Of a DNA stretch of 64,000 nt, positions 16,560 to 25,188 are shown piece by piece (the first letter of the stretch is position 1; every line of letters starts with the position of its first letter). The translations under genes were made by a program, and so were the position numbers. This stretch comes from Chromobacterium amazonense (lineage in GTDB: Bacteria; Pseudomonadota; Gammaproteobacteria; Burkholderiales; Chromobacteriaceae). The stretch is from contig NZ_MKCR01000003.1 in assembly GCF_001855565.1 (NCBI RefSeq), forward strand, positions 62,001-126,000, written 5' to 3'. The notes below the pieces were generated by a model. That model searched no databases, was not told the DNA's origin, and saw only the letters and a list, made by a program, of their open reading frames with translations.

Positions 16560-17315
16560 ATGTCGCAAGCCATTATCGGTATTCCCTGCGATCTCAAGAC
16601 CATAGGCCTGTTGCCCTTCCACGCGGTGGGCGACAAATACATCACGGCTGCGGCCGGCGGCGCTGGAGGCTTGCCGCTGCTGATTCCCGCGCTCGGCGAC
16701 GAGGGCTTGCTGCGGGCTACGCTGCAAACGCTGGACGGCGTGCTGTTGCCAGGCTCGCCGTCCAATGTGGAGCCACACCACTACGGCGGCCCGGCCAGCC
16801 GCGAAGGCACGCTGCATGATCCCAACCGCGACGCCACCACGCTGCCGCTGATCCGCATGGTGCTGGAGCAGGGCATTCCGTTGTTGGGCATCTGCCGCGG
16901 CTTTCAGGAAATCAATGTGGCGCTGGGCGGGGAGCTGCACCAGCATGTGCAGGAGCAGCCCGGCCTGAATGACCACCGCGAGGCGGAAAGCGACGACGTG
17001 GCCGAGATGTACGCCCCGGCGCACACCGTCAGCTTTGTCGAGGGCGGCTTGCTTGCCGGGTGGACTGGCCAGCGCGGCGCGCAGGTGAATTCCTTGCATC
17101 AGCAGGGCATCAAGCGCTTGGCGCCGGGCCTGGATGCCGAGGCGCACGCCGAGGACGGCCTGGTGGAAGCCTACCGCATCCGAGACGCCAAGGCCTTCGC
17201 CTTCGCCGTGCAATGGCATCCGGAATGGCGCTATTGGGAAAATCCGCTGTCGCAGGCGATATTCCACGCCTTTGGCGAGGCCTGTCGAGCCAGGAGAGCG
17301 CAACGAAGCAAGTGA
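16560..17315 (+). CDS. puuD: Gamma-glutamyl-GABA hydrolase (class I glutamine amidotransferase-like)
   Basis: A 251-residue class-I amidotransferase-like hydrolase. The triad is visible: C112 in LLGICRGFQEINVA, and H220 and E222 in VQWHPEW. It cleaves gamma-glutamyl-GABA to GABA and glutamate, the last step of the glutamylated putrescine route. AGGAG lies upstream of the ATG. It shares a probable operon with ald and is followed by a strong terminator before puuA. Confidence 0.92.
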   Translation: MSQAIIGIPCDLKTIGLLPFHAVGDKYITAAAGGAGGLPLLIPALGDEGLLRATLQTLDGVLLPGSPSNVEPHHYGGPASREGTLHDPNRDATTLPLIRMVLEQGIPLLGICRGFQEINVALGGELHQHVQEQPGLNDHREAESDDVAEMYAPAHTVSFVEGGLLAGWTGQRGAQVNSLHQQGIKRLAPGLDAEAHAEDGLVEAYRIRDAKAFAFAVQWHPEWRYWENPLSQAIFHAFGEACRARRAQRSK

Positions 17316-17327
17316 TGGGGCAGTAAT

Positions 17328-17360
17328 CGCGCGCGGGCCGATGAACCCCGCGCGCGTTTT
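17328..17360 (+). terminator. Intrinsic terminator after puuD
   Basis: A perfect 10-bp stem CGCGCGCGGG / CCCGCGCGCG with a 9-base loop, followed by TTTT. It separates the ald-puuD unit from puuA. Confidence 0.8.
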
Positions 17361-17431
17361 GATGACTCATAAGAAGCACCTCCCGATCCAGAGCCGCAGT
17401 CAGCGGCCGGGGAGTCTACAGAGGAAGCATT

Positions 17432-18766
17432 ATGAATCACCAGATCAATGAGTGGTTGCGAGAGCACCGTATCACCGAGGTGGAATGCATCGTGCCGGAC
17501 ATGACCGGCGTGGCGCGAGGCAAGATCGTTCCGAAGGACAAATTCGTATCCGACCCGGAAATGCGCCTGCCGGAAGCGGTGCTGATCCAGACGGTCACCG
17601 GCGATTACCCGGACGACAGCATGCTGGATTTGACCGATCCCGACATGGTGCTGGAGCCGGACCCGAACACGCTGCGCTATGTGCCGTGGGCGGTGGACCC
17701 AACGGCGCAGCTGATCTACGACTGTTTCCGCGCCGACGGCACCCCGGTGGACGTGGCCCCGCGCAATGTGCTGAAGCGCGTGCTGGGGCTGTACGACGAG
17801 ATGGGCCTGGAGCCGGTGCTGGCGCCGGAGATGGAGTTCTATCTGTTGTCGCCGAACCCGGACCCGGACATTCCGCTGGCTGCGCCGGTGGGACGTACCG
17901 GACGGGCCGAGTTTGGCCGCCGCTCTTACTCCATCGACGCGGTCAACGAGTTCGACCCGCTGTTCGAGGACATCTACGACTACTGCCATGCCCAGAACCT
18001 GGAGGTGGATACGCTGATCCACGAGATCGGCACCGCCCAGATGGAAATCAATTTCCTGCACGGCAATCCGCTGGAGCTGGCCGATCAGGTTTTCCTGTTC
18101 AAGCGCACCGTGCGCGAGGCGGCGTTCCGCCACAATATGTACGCCACCTTCATGGCCAAGCCGATGGAGAACGAGCCGGGCAGCGCCATGCACATTCACC
18201 AGAGCGTGGTGGACAAGAATACCGGCCGCAACGTGTTCTCCAATGACGACGGCAGCCCGTCGGATTTGTTCTTCCACTTCATCGCCGGCATGCAGAAATA
18301 CATTCCGCAAACCATGCCGCTGTTCGCTCCATATGTGAACTCATTCCGTCGTTTGTCTCGCTATACCGCGGCGCCGACCAATGTCGAATGGGGTTACGAC
18401 AACCGCACCGTAGGCCTGCGCATTCCGCATTCGTCGCCGGCCGCGCGCCGCATCGAAAATCGGGTGCCGGGCGTCGACGTCAACCCGTATATCGCCATCG
18501 CCGCCACGCTGGCCTGCGGCTATCTGGGCATGACCGGCAAACTCAAGCCGTCTGAGCCGCGCCAGACCGACGCCTACGAGTTGCCCTACCAATTTCCCAA
18601 CAGTTCCGAAGAGTCCCTGCAGCAGCTCGCGCGCTGCCAGGAGATCGCCGAGGTGCTGGGGCCGCGCTTCGTCAAGATGTACGTCGGCATGAAGGAGAAG
18701 GAGTTCTCCGAATACTTCCGCGTCATCAGCCCGTGGGAGCGCAAGTTCCTGCTGCTGCACGTGTGA
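17432..18766 (+). CDS. puuA: Gamma-glutamylputrescine synthetase (glutamine synthetase family)
   Basis: A 444-residue member of the glutamine synthetase family that ligates glutamate to putrescine with ATP. The beta-grasp N-domain covers roughly residues 12-110 and the catalytic domain the rest. Active-site blocks are LAPEMEFYLLSPN, IGTAQMEINFLHG, GSAMHIHQS and NRTVGLRIPHSSPAARRIENRVPG. The length and neighbours (puuD, puuC, puuR) support PuuA rather than GlnA, which is longer and carries a Tyr adenylylation site that I do not see. It is preceded by GAGGAAGC and its own leader after a terminator, so it likely has its own promoter. Confidence 0.92.
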   Translation: MNHQINEWLREHRITEVECIVPDMTGVARGKIVPKDKFVSDPEMRLPEAVLIQTVTGDYPDDSMLDLTDPDMVLEPDPNTLRYVPWAVDPTAQLIYDCFRADGTPVDVAPRNVLKRVLGLYDEMGLEPVLAPEMEFYLLSPNPDPDIPLAAPVGRTGRAEFGRRSYSIDAVNEFDPLFEDIYDYCHAQNLEVDTLIHEIGTAQMEINFLHGNPLELADQVFLFKRTVREAAFRHNMYATFMAKPMENEPGSAMHIHQSVVDKNTGRNVFSNDDGSPSDLFFHFIAGMQKYIPQTMPLFAPYVNSFRRLSRYTAAPTNVEWGYDNRTVGLRIPHSSPAARRIENRVPGVDVNPYIAIAATLACGYLGMTGKLKPSEPRQTDAYELPYQFPNSSEESLQQLARCQEIAEVLGPRFVKMYVGMKEKEFSEYFRVISPWERKFLLLHV

Positions 18767-18772
18767 TGCGGG

Positions 18773-18790
18773 AACCGTCACGGTACGGTT
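18773..18790. promoter_or_regulatory. Inverted repeat between puuA and spuC
   Basis: AACCGT-CACGGT-ACGGTT has perfect 6-base arms. It overlaps the start of a possible -10 element (TAGAAT, 18790-18795). It could be an operator for spuC; the protein that would bind is unknown. Confidence 0.35.
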
Positions 18791-18893
18791 AGAATCGCAG
18801 TGATGGACAGGACAAATGAATAAAACGACGCCCCAGGCGCAGGAGAGGCGGACCGCTGGTTCGCCTTGTCGGAGAAAACAGGAAGGAAGTGTT

Positions 18894-20273
18894 ATGCAGA
18901 ACCAACGTACCACCAGCCAATTGCGCGAACTGGATGCCGCCCACCACCTGCATCCATTCACCGATACCGCATCCCTCAACCAGGCCGGCGCACGGGTGAT
19001 GACGCGCGGCGAGGGCGTGTATCTGTGGGATTCCGAAGGCAACAAGATCATCGACGGCATGGCCGGCCTTTGGTGCGTCAATGTCGGCTATGGCCGCAAG
19101 GATTTCGCCGAAGTGGCGCGGCGCCAGATGGAAGAACTGCCGTTCTACAATACCTTCTTCAAGACGACCCACCCGGCTGTGGTGGAGCTGTCCGCCTTGC
19201 TGTGCGAAGTGACGCCGGCCGGATTTGATCACGTGTTCTACACCAACTCCGGCTCGGAGTCGGTGGATACGATGATCCGCATGGTGCGCCGCTACTGGGA
19301 TGTTCAGGGCAAGCCGGAGAAGAAGACGCTGATTGGCCGCTGGAACGGCTACCACGGCTCCACCATAGGCGGTGCCAGCCTGGGCGGCATGAAGTACATG
19401 CACGAGCAGGGCGATCTGCCGATTCCCGGCATGGCCCACATCGAGCAGCCGTGGTGGTACAAGTTCGGCAAGGACATGACGCCGGACGAATTCGGCCTGG
19501 TGGCCGCCCGCTGGCTGGAAGAGAAGATTCTCGAAATCGGCCCGGAAAAGGTGGCGGCGTTTGTCGGCGAACCCATCCAGGGCGCAGGCGGCGTGATCAT
19601 CCCGCCGGCCAGCTACTGGCCGGAAATCGAACGCATCTGCCGCAAATACGATGTATTGATCGTCGCCGACGAAGTCATCTGCGGCTTCGGGCGTACCGGC
19701 GAATGGTTTGGCCATCAGCGCTTGGGCTTCCAGCCGGACATCTTCACCACGGCCAAGGGCTTGTCCTCGGGCTACCTGCCCATCGGCGCCGTTTTTGTCG
19801 GCAAGCGAGTGGCCGAAGGGCTGATCGCCGGCGGCGACTTCAACCATGGCTTCACCTATTCGGGCCACCCGGTCTGCGCCGCCGTCGCGCACGCCAATGT
19901 GGTGGCGTTGCGCGATGAGGGCATCGTTCAGCGCGTCAAGGATGATATCGGCCCTTACCTCCAGCAGCGCTGGCGCGAAACCTTCAGCCGTTTCGAGCAT
20001 GTGGACGATGTGCGCGGCGTCGGCATGCTGGGGGCGTTCACCCTGGTCAAGAACAAGGCCAAGCGCGAGCTGTTCCCGGACTTTGGCGAGGTCGGCACGC
20101 TGTGCCGCGATATCTTCTTCCGCAACAACCTGATCATGCGCGCCTGCGGCGACCATATCGTCTCCTCGCCGCCGCTGGTGATGACGCGCGGCGAGGTGGA
20201 TGAAATGCTGGCGGTGGCGGCCCGCTGCCTGGAAGAGTTCGAGCAGACGATCAAGGCGCGCGGATTGGTTTGA
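18894..20273 (+). CDS. spuC: Polyamine:pyruvate aminotransferase (SpuC-like)
   Basis: A 459-residue class-III PLP aminotransferase. The PLP lysine is K288 (TTAKGLSSGYLPIG) and D259 (VADEVICGFGR) contacts the pyridine nitrogen. TNSGSES (117-123) binds the phosphate. The start was chosen at the ATG after AGGAAGGA, as the 26 codons upstream have no family similarity. SpuC of Pseudomonas transfers an amino group from putrescine to pyruvate and yields alanine. In this cluster it may act on putrescine or on gamma-glutamylputrescine, replacing the missing PuuB oxidase. The substrate is inferred from family and context. Confidence 0.85.
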   Translation: MQNQRTTSQLRELDAAHHLHPFTDTASLNQAGARVMTRGEGVYLWDSEGNKIIDGMAGLWCVNVGYGRKDFAEVARRQMEELPFYNTFFKTTHPAVVELSALLCEVTPAGFDHVFYTNSGSESVDTMIRMVRRYWDVQGKPEKKTLIGRWNGYHGSTIGGASLGGMKYMHEQGDLPIPGMAHIEQPWWYKFGKDMTPDEFGLVAARWLEEKILEIGPEKVAAFVGEPIQGAGGVIIPPASYWPEIERICRKYDVLIVADEVICGFGRTGEWFGHQRLGFQPDIFTTAKGLSSGYLPIGAVFVGKRVAEGLIAGGDFNHGFTYSGHPVCAAVAHANVVALRDEGIVQRVKDDIGPYLQQRWRETFSRFEHVDDVRGVGMLGAFTLVKNKAKRELFPDFGEVGTLCRDIFFRNNLIMRACGDHIVSSPPLVMTRGEVDEMLAVAARCLEEFEQTIKARGLV

Positions 20274-20338
20274 TAGCGGCTATGCTGCGGGGGCGGGCGG
20301 CATTTTTTGCGACGCTCCCCGGTTTTGCAGCGAATGAG

Positions 20339-20367
20339 GCGGGTTGGTACAATTCCACCCGCTTTTT
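20339..20367 (+). terminator. Intrinsic terminator after spuC
   Basis: The stem GCGGGTTGG / CCACCCGC (one bulge) with a 7-base loop is followed by TTTTT. A TATAAT at 20378-20383 downstream may belong to the promoter of the motAB unit. Confidence 0.75.
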
Positions 20368-20452
20368 CTATTATTTCTATAATGAATTGCAAAAAGGCAT
20401 GCTGTAATACAAACAACGGCATTCGGCTACAAAACAAATAGGGACTTGACGC

Positions 20453-21310
20453 ATGTTCGTCGGAATCGGGTACATCATCATTCTGGGTTCGGTGCTCGGA
20501 GGCTTCATCGCCGCAGGGGGCCATGTCGCCGCACTTATCCAGCCGCTGGAATTCGTGATGATCGGCGGGGCGGCTGCCGGCGCATTCGTCGTCGCCAATG
20601 GCGGCGCGCCGTTGAAGGCCACCATGAAGGCGCTCCCCACCGTGTTCAAAGGCAGCCCGTACGGCAAGGCCTTCTACATGGATCTGTTTTCCCTGCTGTT
20701 CGAGATCCTGACCAAGGTGCGCAAGGAAGGCCTGATGTCGATCGAGGCCGATGTCGAAAATCCGGAAGCCAGCCCAGTGTTTGGCAAATATCCCAGTATT
20801 CTGCATGACCATCATGTCGTAGAGTTCATCTGCGACTACCTGCGGCTGATGGTGGGCGGCAATCTGAACGCCTTCGAAATCGAAAACCTGATGGACGTGG
20901 AAATCGAGACTCATCACCACGAGGGCGAAGTGCCGGTGGCGGCGGTCAAGAGCCTGGGCGACGGCCTGCCGGCCTTCGGTATCGTCGCAGCGGTGATGGG
21001 CGTGGTGCACACCATGGAATCGGTGGGCGCGCCGCCGGCCGAGCTGGGCATGCTGATCGCCCATGCGCTGGTGGGCACCTTCCTCGGTATCTTGCTGGCC
21101 TATGGCTTTGTCGGCCCCTTGGGCACCATTCTGGAACACAAACTGAATGAAGGCACCCGCGTCTACCAGACCATCAAGGTGACATTGCTGGCCAGCCTGA
21201 ACGGCTACGCGCCGCAGGTGGCGGTGGAGTTCGGCCGCAAGGCGCTGTCGTCGATGGACCGCCCGTCCTTCAAGGAACTGGAAGACCACGTCAAGTTGAC
21301 CAAAAAATAA
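20453..21310 (+). CDS. motA: Flagellar motor stator protein MotA
   Basis: A 285-residue inner-membrane protein with four hydrophobic segments: two near the N-terminus (IGYIIILGSVLGGFIAAGGH, then VMIGGAAAGAFVV) and two in the C-terminal half (FGIVAAVMGVVHTM, then LVGTFLGILLAYGFVGPLG). A large cytoplasmic loop carries the charged contacts with FliG. The protein forms the proton channel of the stator with MotB. motB starts 18 bases after the stop codon, so the two form an operon. No other flagellar genes are nearby. Confidence 0.95.
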   Translation: MFVGIGYIIILGSVLGGFIAAGGHVAALIQPLEFVMIGGAAAGAFVVANGGAPLKATMKALPTVFKGSPYGKAFYMDLFSLLFEILTKVRKEGLMSIEADVENPEASPVFGKYPSILHDHHVVEFICDYLRLMVGGNLNAFEIENLMDVEIETHHHEGEVPVAAVKSLGDGLPAFGIVAAVMGVVHTMESVGAPPAELGMLIAHALVGTFLGILLAYGFVGPLGTILEHKLNEGTRVYQTIKVTLLASLNGYAPQVAVEFGRKALSSMDRPSFKELEDHVKLTKK

Positions 21311-21328
21311 GCCGGGCAAGGGGCAGAG

Positions 21329-22249
21329 ATGACGGACGAATCGCAACGACCCATAGTCGTCAAGAAAATCAAGAAAGGCGGGCACGGCCATCACGGTGGT
21401 GCCTGGAAGATCGCCTACGCCGACTTCGTGACGGCGATGATGGCGTTCTTCCTGCTGATGTGGCTGTTGGGTTCCGCTTCGCAGGGCACCCTGAACGGCA
21501 TTTCCGAATACTTCAAAACGCCGCTGAAAGTGGCGCTGGCTGGCGGAGCGGGCGCCGGCGACGCCACTTCGGTGATCAAGGGCGGCGGCAACGACATCAC
21601 CAAGCAGACCGGGCAGGTCAACAGGGCTGGCGCCAGGCAGGTGGAGATCATGCAGAAGCAGCAGGAGCAGGCAAGGTTGAATGAGCTGCAGCAGAAGATC
21701 CAGCAAACGATAGACAACAGCGTGCTGCTGAAGGAGTACAAGAACCAGCTGAAGCTGGAAATGACGCCGGAAGGTCTGAAGATTCAGATCGTGGACGAGC
21801 AAAACCGGCCCATGTTCGATTCCGGCAGCTCCCGCATGTTGCCGCATACCCGGGCCTTGCTGCAGCAGCTGGCGACGGACTTGAACCAGCTGCCCAACAG
21901 GATCAGCATCTCCGGCCATACCGATGCCACGCCCTTCTCCGGCGGGCAAGGCGGCTACAGCAACTGGGAGCTGTCGGCGGATCGCGCCAATACCGCGCGC
22001 CGCGAGCTGATCGCCGGCGGGCTCAGCGAGAGCAAGGTCATACGGGTGGTTGGGCTGGCTTCGGCCATACCGCTGATCAAAAGCAATGTGTTCAGCCCAG
22101 AAAACCGCCGCATCACCATTGTCGTGCTGAACAAGGAAGCTGAAACTTCCATTCTCAACGACGGTTTCAAACCGCAGATGAATCAGGAAGTGATAGGCGG
22201 CCCGGCAGACGGCCAGCCTGCCGGAAGCCAGCCATCGGCTTCGCCGTGA
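21329..22249 (+). CDS. motB: Flagellar motor stator protein MotB
   Basis: A 306-residue stator protein. The basic N-terminus (KKIKKGGHGHHGG) precedes one transmembrane helix (YADFVTAMMAFFLLMWLLG) in which D32 is the conserved proton-carrying aspartate. A glutamine-rich linker (~105-135) leads to an OmpA-like peptidoglycan-binding domain (about 155-275, with ISISGHTDATPF and ELSADRANTARR). The C-terminus ends in a Pro/Ser/Gly tail. The absence of polar residues typical of sodium-driven PomB suggests a proton-driven stator, but this was not tested. Confidence 0.94.
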   Translation: MTDESQRPIVVKKIKKGGHGHHGGAWKIAYADFVTAMMAFFLLMWLLGSASQGTLNGISEYFKTPLKVALAGGAGAGDATSVIKGGGNDITKQTGQVNRAGARQVEIMQKQQEQARLNELQQKIQQTIDNSVLLKEYKNQLKLEMTPEGLKIQIVDEQNRPMFDSGSSRMLPHTRALLQQLATDLNQLPNRISISGHTDATPFSGGQGGYSNWELSADRANTARRELIAGGLSESKVIRVVGLASAIPLIKSNVFSPENRRITIVVLNKEAETSILNDGFKPQMNQEVIGGPADGQPAGSQPSASP

Positions 22250-22259
22250 GGCGCGCGGC

Positions 22260-23000
22260 ATGAGGCGATTGCGCCACGTATCGCAGCAGCTGTTGGCCGG
22301 CCTGGCCGCCTGGGTGTTCATCGCGCCCGGGCTGCACTTGGAAGCTTGGGCGCTGTTGCAGGGGCTGCTGGCCGCCTTATCGTCCATCGCATTGCGCCAG
22401 CCGGGCTGGCAGCGGCTGGCCCATGGCTTGTTCGTGCCGGCTGTGGTATTGATGAGGCAGCTGGATATCGCGCCGGTCTGGTATCTGGCGGCCTTGCTGG
22501 CGACATTGGCGTTGGGGCGCAATGCGCTGTTTGAGCGAGTGCCGCTATATCGCTCCGGCGCGCTGGTCGCGCAGCGGCTGGGCGACGCGCTGGCACCGCA
22601 AAGCCGGCTGCTGGAGGCGGGGTGCGGCGATGGCCGGCTGGCGGTTCGTCTTGCCGCCCTGCGTCCGGATTTGCGCGTGCTGGCGCTGGAAAACGCGGTA
22701 GGCGCTTGGTCGCTGGCGCGCTTGCGCTGGTGGAGCGCCGGGAAGCCTGCCGGGCTAGACATAGGTTGCCGCAGCTTTTGGAAAGAAAACTGGGGGAATC
22801 ATGATGCGATCTACGTTTTTTTGTCGCCGGCGCCTATGCCTCGGGTCTGGCGCAAGTTTCTGGATGAGGGCCGGCCAGGCAGCCTGCTCATCAGCAATAC
22901 GTTCTCCGTGCCGGACATCGAGCCAGACGAACGCCTGCCGCTTGATGGACCCCTACAAAAAGAACTTCTAATCTGGCGCCACCCACATGGATCTGAATAA
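22260..23000 (+). CDS. Membrane-anchored class I SAM-dependent methyltransferase
   Basis: A 246-residue protein. The first ~85 residues contain two to three hydrophobic stretches (LLAGLAAWVFIAPGL, LLQGLLAALSSIAL, VWYLAALLATLAL) that should anchor it in the inner membrane. A Rossmann methyltransferase domain follows, with the SAM-binding motif LLEAGCGDGRLAVRLA (117-132). The target is unknown. It lies 10 bases after motB and overlaps the next gene by 14 bases, so it is probably part of the same transcript, although a motility role cannot be inferred from sequence alone. Confidence 0.78.
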   Translation: MRRLRHVSQQLLAGLAAWVFIAPGLHLEAWALLQGLLAALSSIALRQPGWQRLAHGLFVPAVVLMRQLDIAPVWYLAALLATLALGRNALFERVPLYRSGALVAQRLGDALAPQSRLLEAGCGDGRLAVRLAALRPDLRVLALENAVGAWSLARLRWWSAGKPAGLDIGCRSFWKENWGNHDAIYVFLSPAPMPRVWRKFLDEGRPGSLLISNTFSVPDIEPDERLPLDGPLQKELLIWRHPHGSE

Positions 23001-24312
23001 CTGGACGAAGACCATTGCCGAGCAGCGATGGCCGATTCTCCCCGAAACGCTGGCCGAGGTGCGTGATGCCTGCGCCCGGCACAGCGATCTGATCAACTTC
23101 ACCTACCTGGCCAATCTCTGCCTGTCTGATCCGTTTCTGTTGCTGGACCTGTTCCGGGTGGTAGGCAATTCGCGCGCCTTGCAGCGCAACGAGTCCATCC
23201 CCGCCGTGGAGCCGACGCTGCTGCTGATGGGCCTGGAAGCGGTGGTCACGCGTTTTAATCGCCTGGAAGCCCTGGAAGCGGCTTCGGGCAAGCTGGACGC
23301 CGAAGTTTATGAAGCGGTGGGCGACTGGATGGGGCGCAGCCGCGTGGCGGCGCTGCTGGTGAAGGAGTGGCTGTCCATCATGGGCGATCTGAAAGTCGAG
23401 GATTGCTTTGTCTCGGCGCTGCTGTACAACTTGCCTGGCTGCATCTACATGATCCAGCGCAACAGCCTGCCGGACAAACCGCTGCTGCAGGAAATGTCGG
23501 AGGTCTTCGATGCCGATTACGCCAAAATTCTGGCCGCTTTCATCAAGGCCATGCCGCTGCCGGCAGGCTTCAATCAGCTGCTGGGCCCAGGCGCGCCAAG
23601 CAAGCGGCGGCAATTGCTGAAGCTGGCCATCGCCACCGCTAACTCTCTGGAGCATGGCGTGACCCGCAGCACCTGGCTGGTGGGTGTGGATACCGCCGCC
23701 AAGCTGATCAACTGCACGCCGGAGCTGGCCTATCAATCCGTAGTGCATGCAGTATTGAATGTGGCCCGGCATCCGCATGTCGCCGGCTATACCTTCCCCG
23801 CCCGCGCCTTGCTATTGCTGCCGACGGAAAGCAAGAAGATGGAGATGAAAAAAGCGGCGGCGCTGTCCAGCGGAGATCAGCTGGAAAACGCCATTCGCGA
23901 ATCCATCCGCTTTTTGGCCAATGACTTGAAATTCGAGCGTGTGCTGTATTACCACTATGAACATGACGGCCATCTGCTCAAGTTGCGCTACCAGGTCGGG
24001 GTGCCGTCCGAAAGCCCACTGCGCAAGCTGCCGCTGGAGTTGGAGCCGGGCAGCTTCTTCGGCGTATTCACCAGCAAGCCGCAAAGCTTCCATGCGCCGG
24101 CCGCGGTGCGGCAGCAGTTGACGCGGCGCTACGACGACGAGTTTTTCCGCCATGTCGGGGATCAGGAATTCGCCTTGATGACCCTGTTTGGCGGCCAAAA
24201 ACTCAGCGGCGTGTTCTATGTCGACAATGCGGTCAGCGGCCGCTCGATAGACGATACGACCTATCATCGCTTCAAGGACTTGGTCACCCGGCTGACGATG
24301 ATGCCGCAATGA
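22987..24312 (+). CDS. HDOD-domain protein with C-terminal GAF-like domain
   Basis: A 441-residue protein. Residues ~15-245 resemble an HDOD domain, a helical signalling domain related to HD phosphohydrolases but lacking the metal-binding HD pair; none is visible here (FLLLDLFRVVGNSRALQRN, then VEDCFVSALLYNLPGC). Residues ~300-435 look GAF-like (AIRESIRFLANDLKFERVLYY to FGGQKLSGVFYVDN). Such proteins usually take part in signalling linked to motility, surface behaviour or cyclic-di-GMP. The gene overlaps the methyltransferase gene by 14 bases and so is translationally coupled. The domain calls are moderate; the function is unknown. Confidence 0.65.
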   Translation: MDLNNWTKTIAEQRWPILPETLAEVRDACARHSDLINFTYLANLCLSDPFLLLDLFRVVGNSRALQRNESIPAVEPTLLLMGLEAVVTRFNRLEALEAASGKLDAEVYEAVGDWMGRSRVAALLVKEWLSIMGDLKVEDCFVSALLYNLPGCIYMIQRNSLPDKPLLQEMSEVFDADYAKILAAFIKAMPLPAGFNQLLGPGAPSKRRQLLKLAIATANSLEHGVTRSTWLVGVDTAAKLINCTPELAYQSVVHAVLNVARHPHVAGYTFPARALLLLPTESKKMEMKKAAALSSGDQLENAIRESIRFLANDLKFERVLYYHYEHDGHLLKLRYQVGVPSESPLRKLPLELEPGSFFGVFTSKPQSFHAPAAVRQQLTRRYDDEFFRHVGDQEFALMTLFGGQKLSGVFYVDNAVSGRSIDDTTYHRFKDLVTRLTMMPQ

Positions 24313-24379
24313 TGCAAGAAGGCGGCGGGGCGGGTAAACTCTGCCCCTTCGCTTTTGTGCAGCCAGACAAGAATATCCC

Positions 24380-25171
24380 ATGCCTTACATCGCCAAATCC
24401 ATCACCTCTCCGCATAACGACGAAGTCAAGGCGCTGGCCCGTCTGGTCCAGCACAGCCGCGACCGCCGCAAGGAGGGCGTGATGGTGCTGGAAGGCATCC
24501 ATCTGGTCGAATCCTGCCTGCAAGCAGGAGGCCGGCTGGCGCGGGTGTATCTGAACGAAGCGGCCGCGGCCAAGCCGGAAGTGATCTCTCTGCTGAATGG
24601 CCTGCCGGCGGACACGGTGGTGGTCACCTTGCCGGAGCCGGTGATGGCGAAGGCGACGGCGCTGTCCAGCGCGTGCGAGCTTTTGGCCTTGTGCGATCGG
24701 CCGCTGCCGCCCGCGCCGCATGCCGACGCGCCGCGCGTCCTGCTGGAAGACATCCAGGATCCGGGCAATCTGGGCACCATTCTGCGCAGCGCCGCCGCTG
24801 CCGGCGTCTACGATGTGTTTTTGTCCAAGGGCTGCGTCGACGTGTTCTCGCCCAAGGTGCTGCGCGCCGGGATGGGCGCGCACTTCGCGCTGCGCATCCA
24901 TGAGCAGGCGGACCTGGCGGAGGAGCTGCGCCGCTTCGCCGGCCGCAAGCTGGTGACCTATCTGGAAGGTTCCCGTTCGCTGTACGGTCATGATCTCACC
25001 GGCGCGGTGGCCTTTGTATTCGGCAACGAGGGCGCCGGCGTCAGCCAAGCCTTGTTGCAACTGGCTGACGACCGCATCCGCATTCCCATGCCAGGCCACG
25101 CCGAATCGTTGAATGTGGCGATGGCGGCCACGGTATGCCTGTTCGAGCGGGTGAGACAGCTGCAGCCTTGA
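24380..25171 (+). CDS. TrmH/SpoU-family RNA 2'-O-methyltransferase
   Basis: A 263-residue protein. The N-terminal part (~1-100) is an RNA-binding SpoU-substrate-binding-like domain. The C-terminal SPOUT knot domain has the three family motifs: LLEDIQDPGNLGTILRSA, FVFGNEGAGVS and IRIPMPGHAESLNVAMA. It methylates a ribose 2'-OH in rRNA or tRNA with SAM. The exact nucleotide cannot be read from the sequence. It converges on cca with only 17 bases between the stop codons. Confidence 0.9.
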   Translation: MPYIAKSITSPHNDEVKALARLVQHSRDRRKEGVMVLEGIHLVESCLQAGGRLARVYLNEAAAAKPEVISLLNGLPADTVVVTLPEPVMAKATALSSACELLALCDRPLPPAPHADAPRVLLEDIQDPGNLGTILRSAAAAGVYDVFLSKGCVDVFSPKVLRAGMGAHFALRIHEQADLAEELRRFAGRKLVTYLEGSRSLYGHDLTGAVAFVFGNEGAGVSQALLQLADDRIRIPMPGHAESLNVAMAATVCLFERVRQLQP

Positions 25172-25188
25172 GCCGCAGGGCGAGCCGC

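Noticed and set aside
13115-20273. Recent horizontal transfer of the putrescine cluster
   Set aside because: No integrase, tRNA, IS or direct repeats flank it, and base and codon use look like those of the neighbours.
19955-22762. A 2.8-kb open minus-strand frame across spuC, motA and motB
   Set aside because: It is antisense to three well-supported genes, has low-complexity His/Gln/Arg-rich translation and arises from the GC-rich third codon positions of the real genes.
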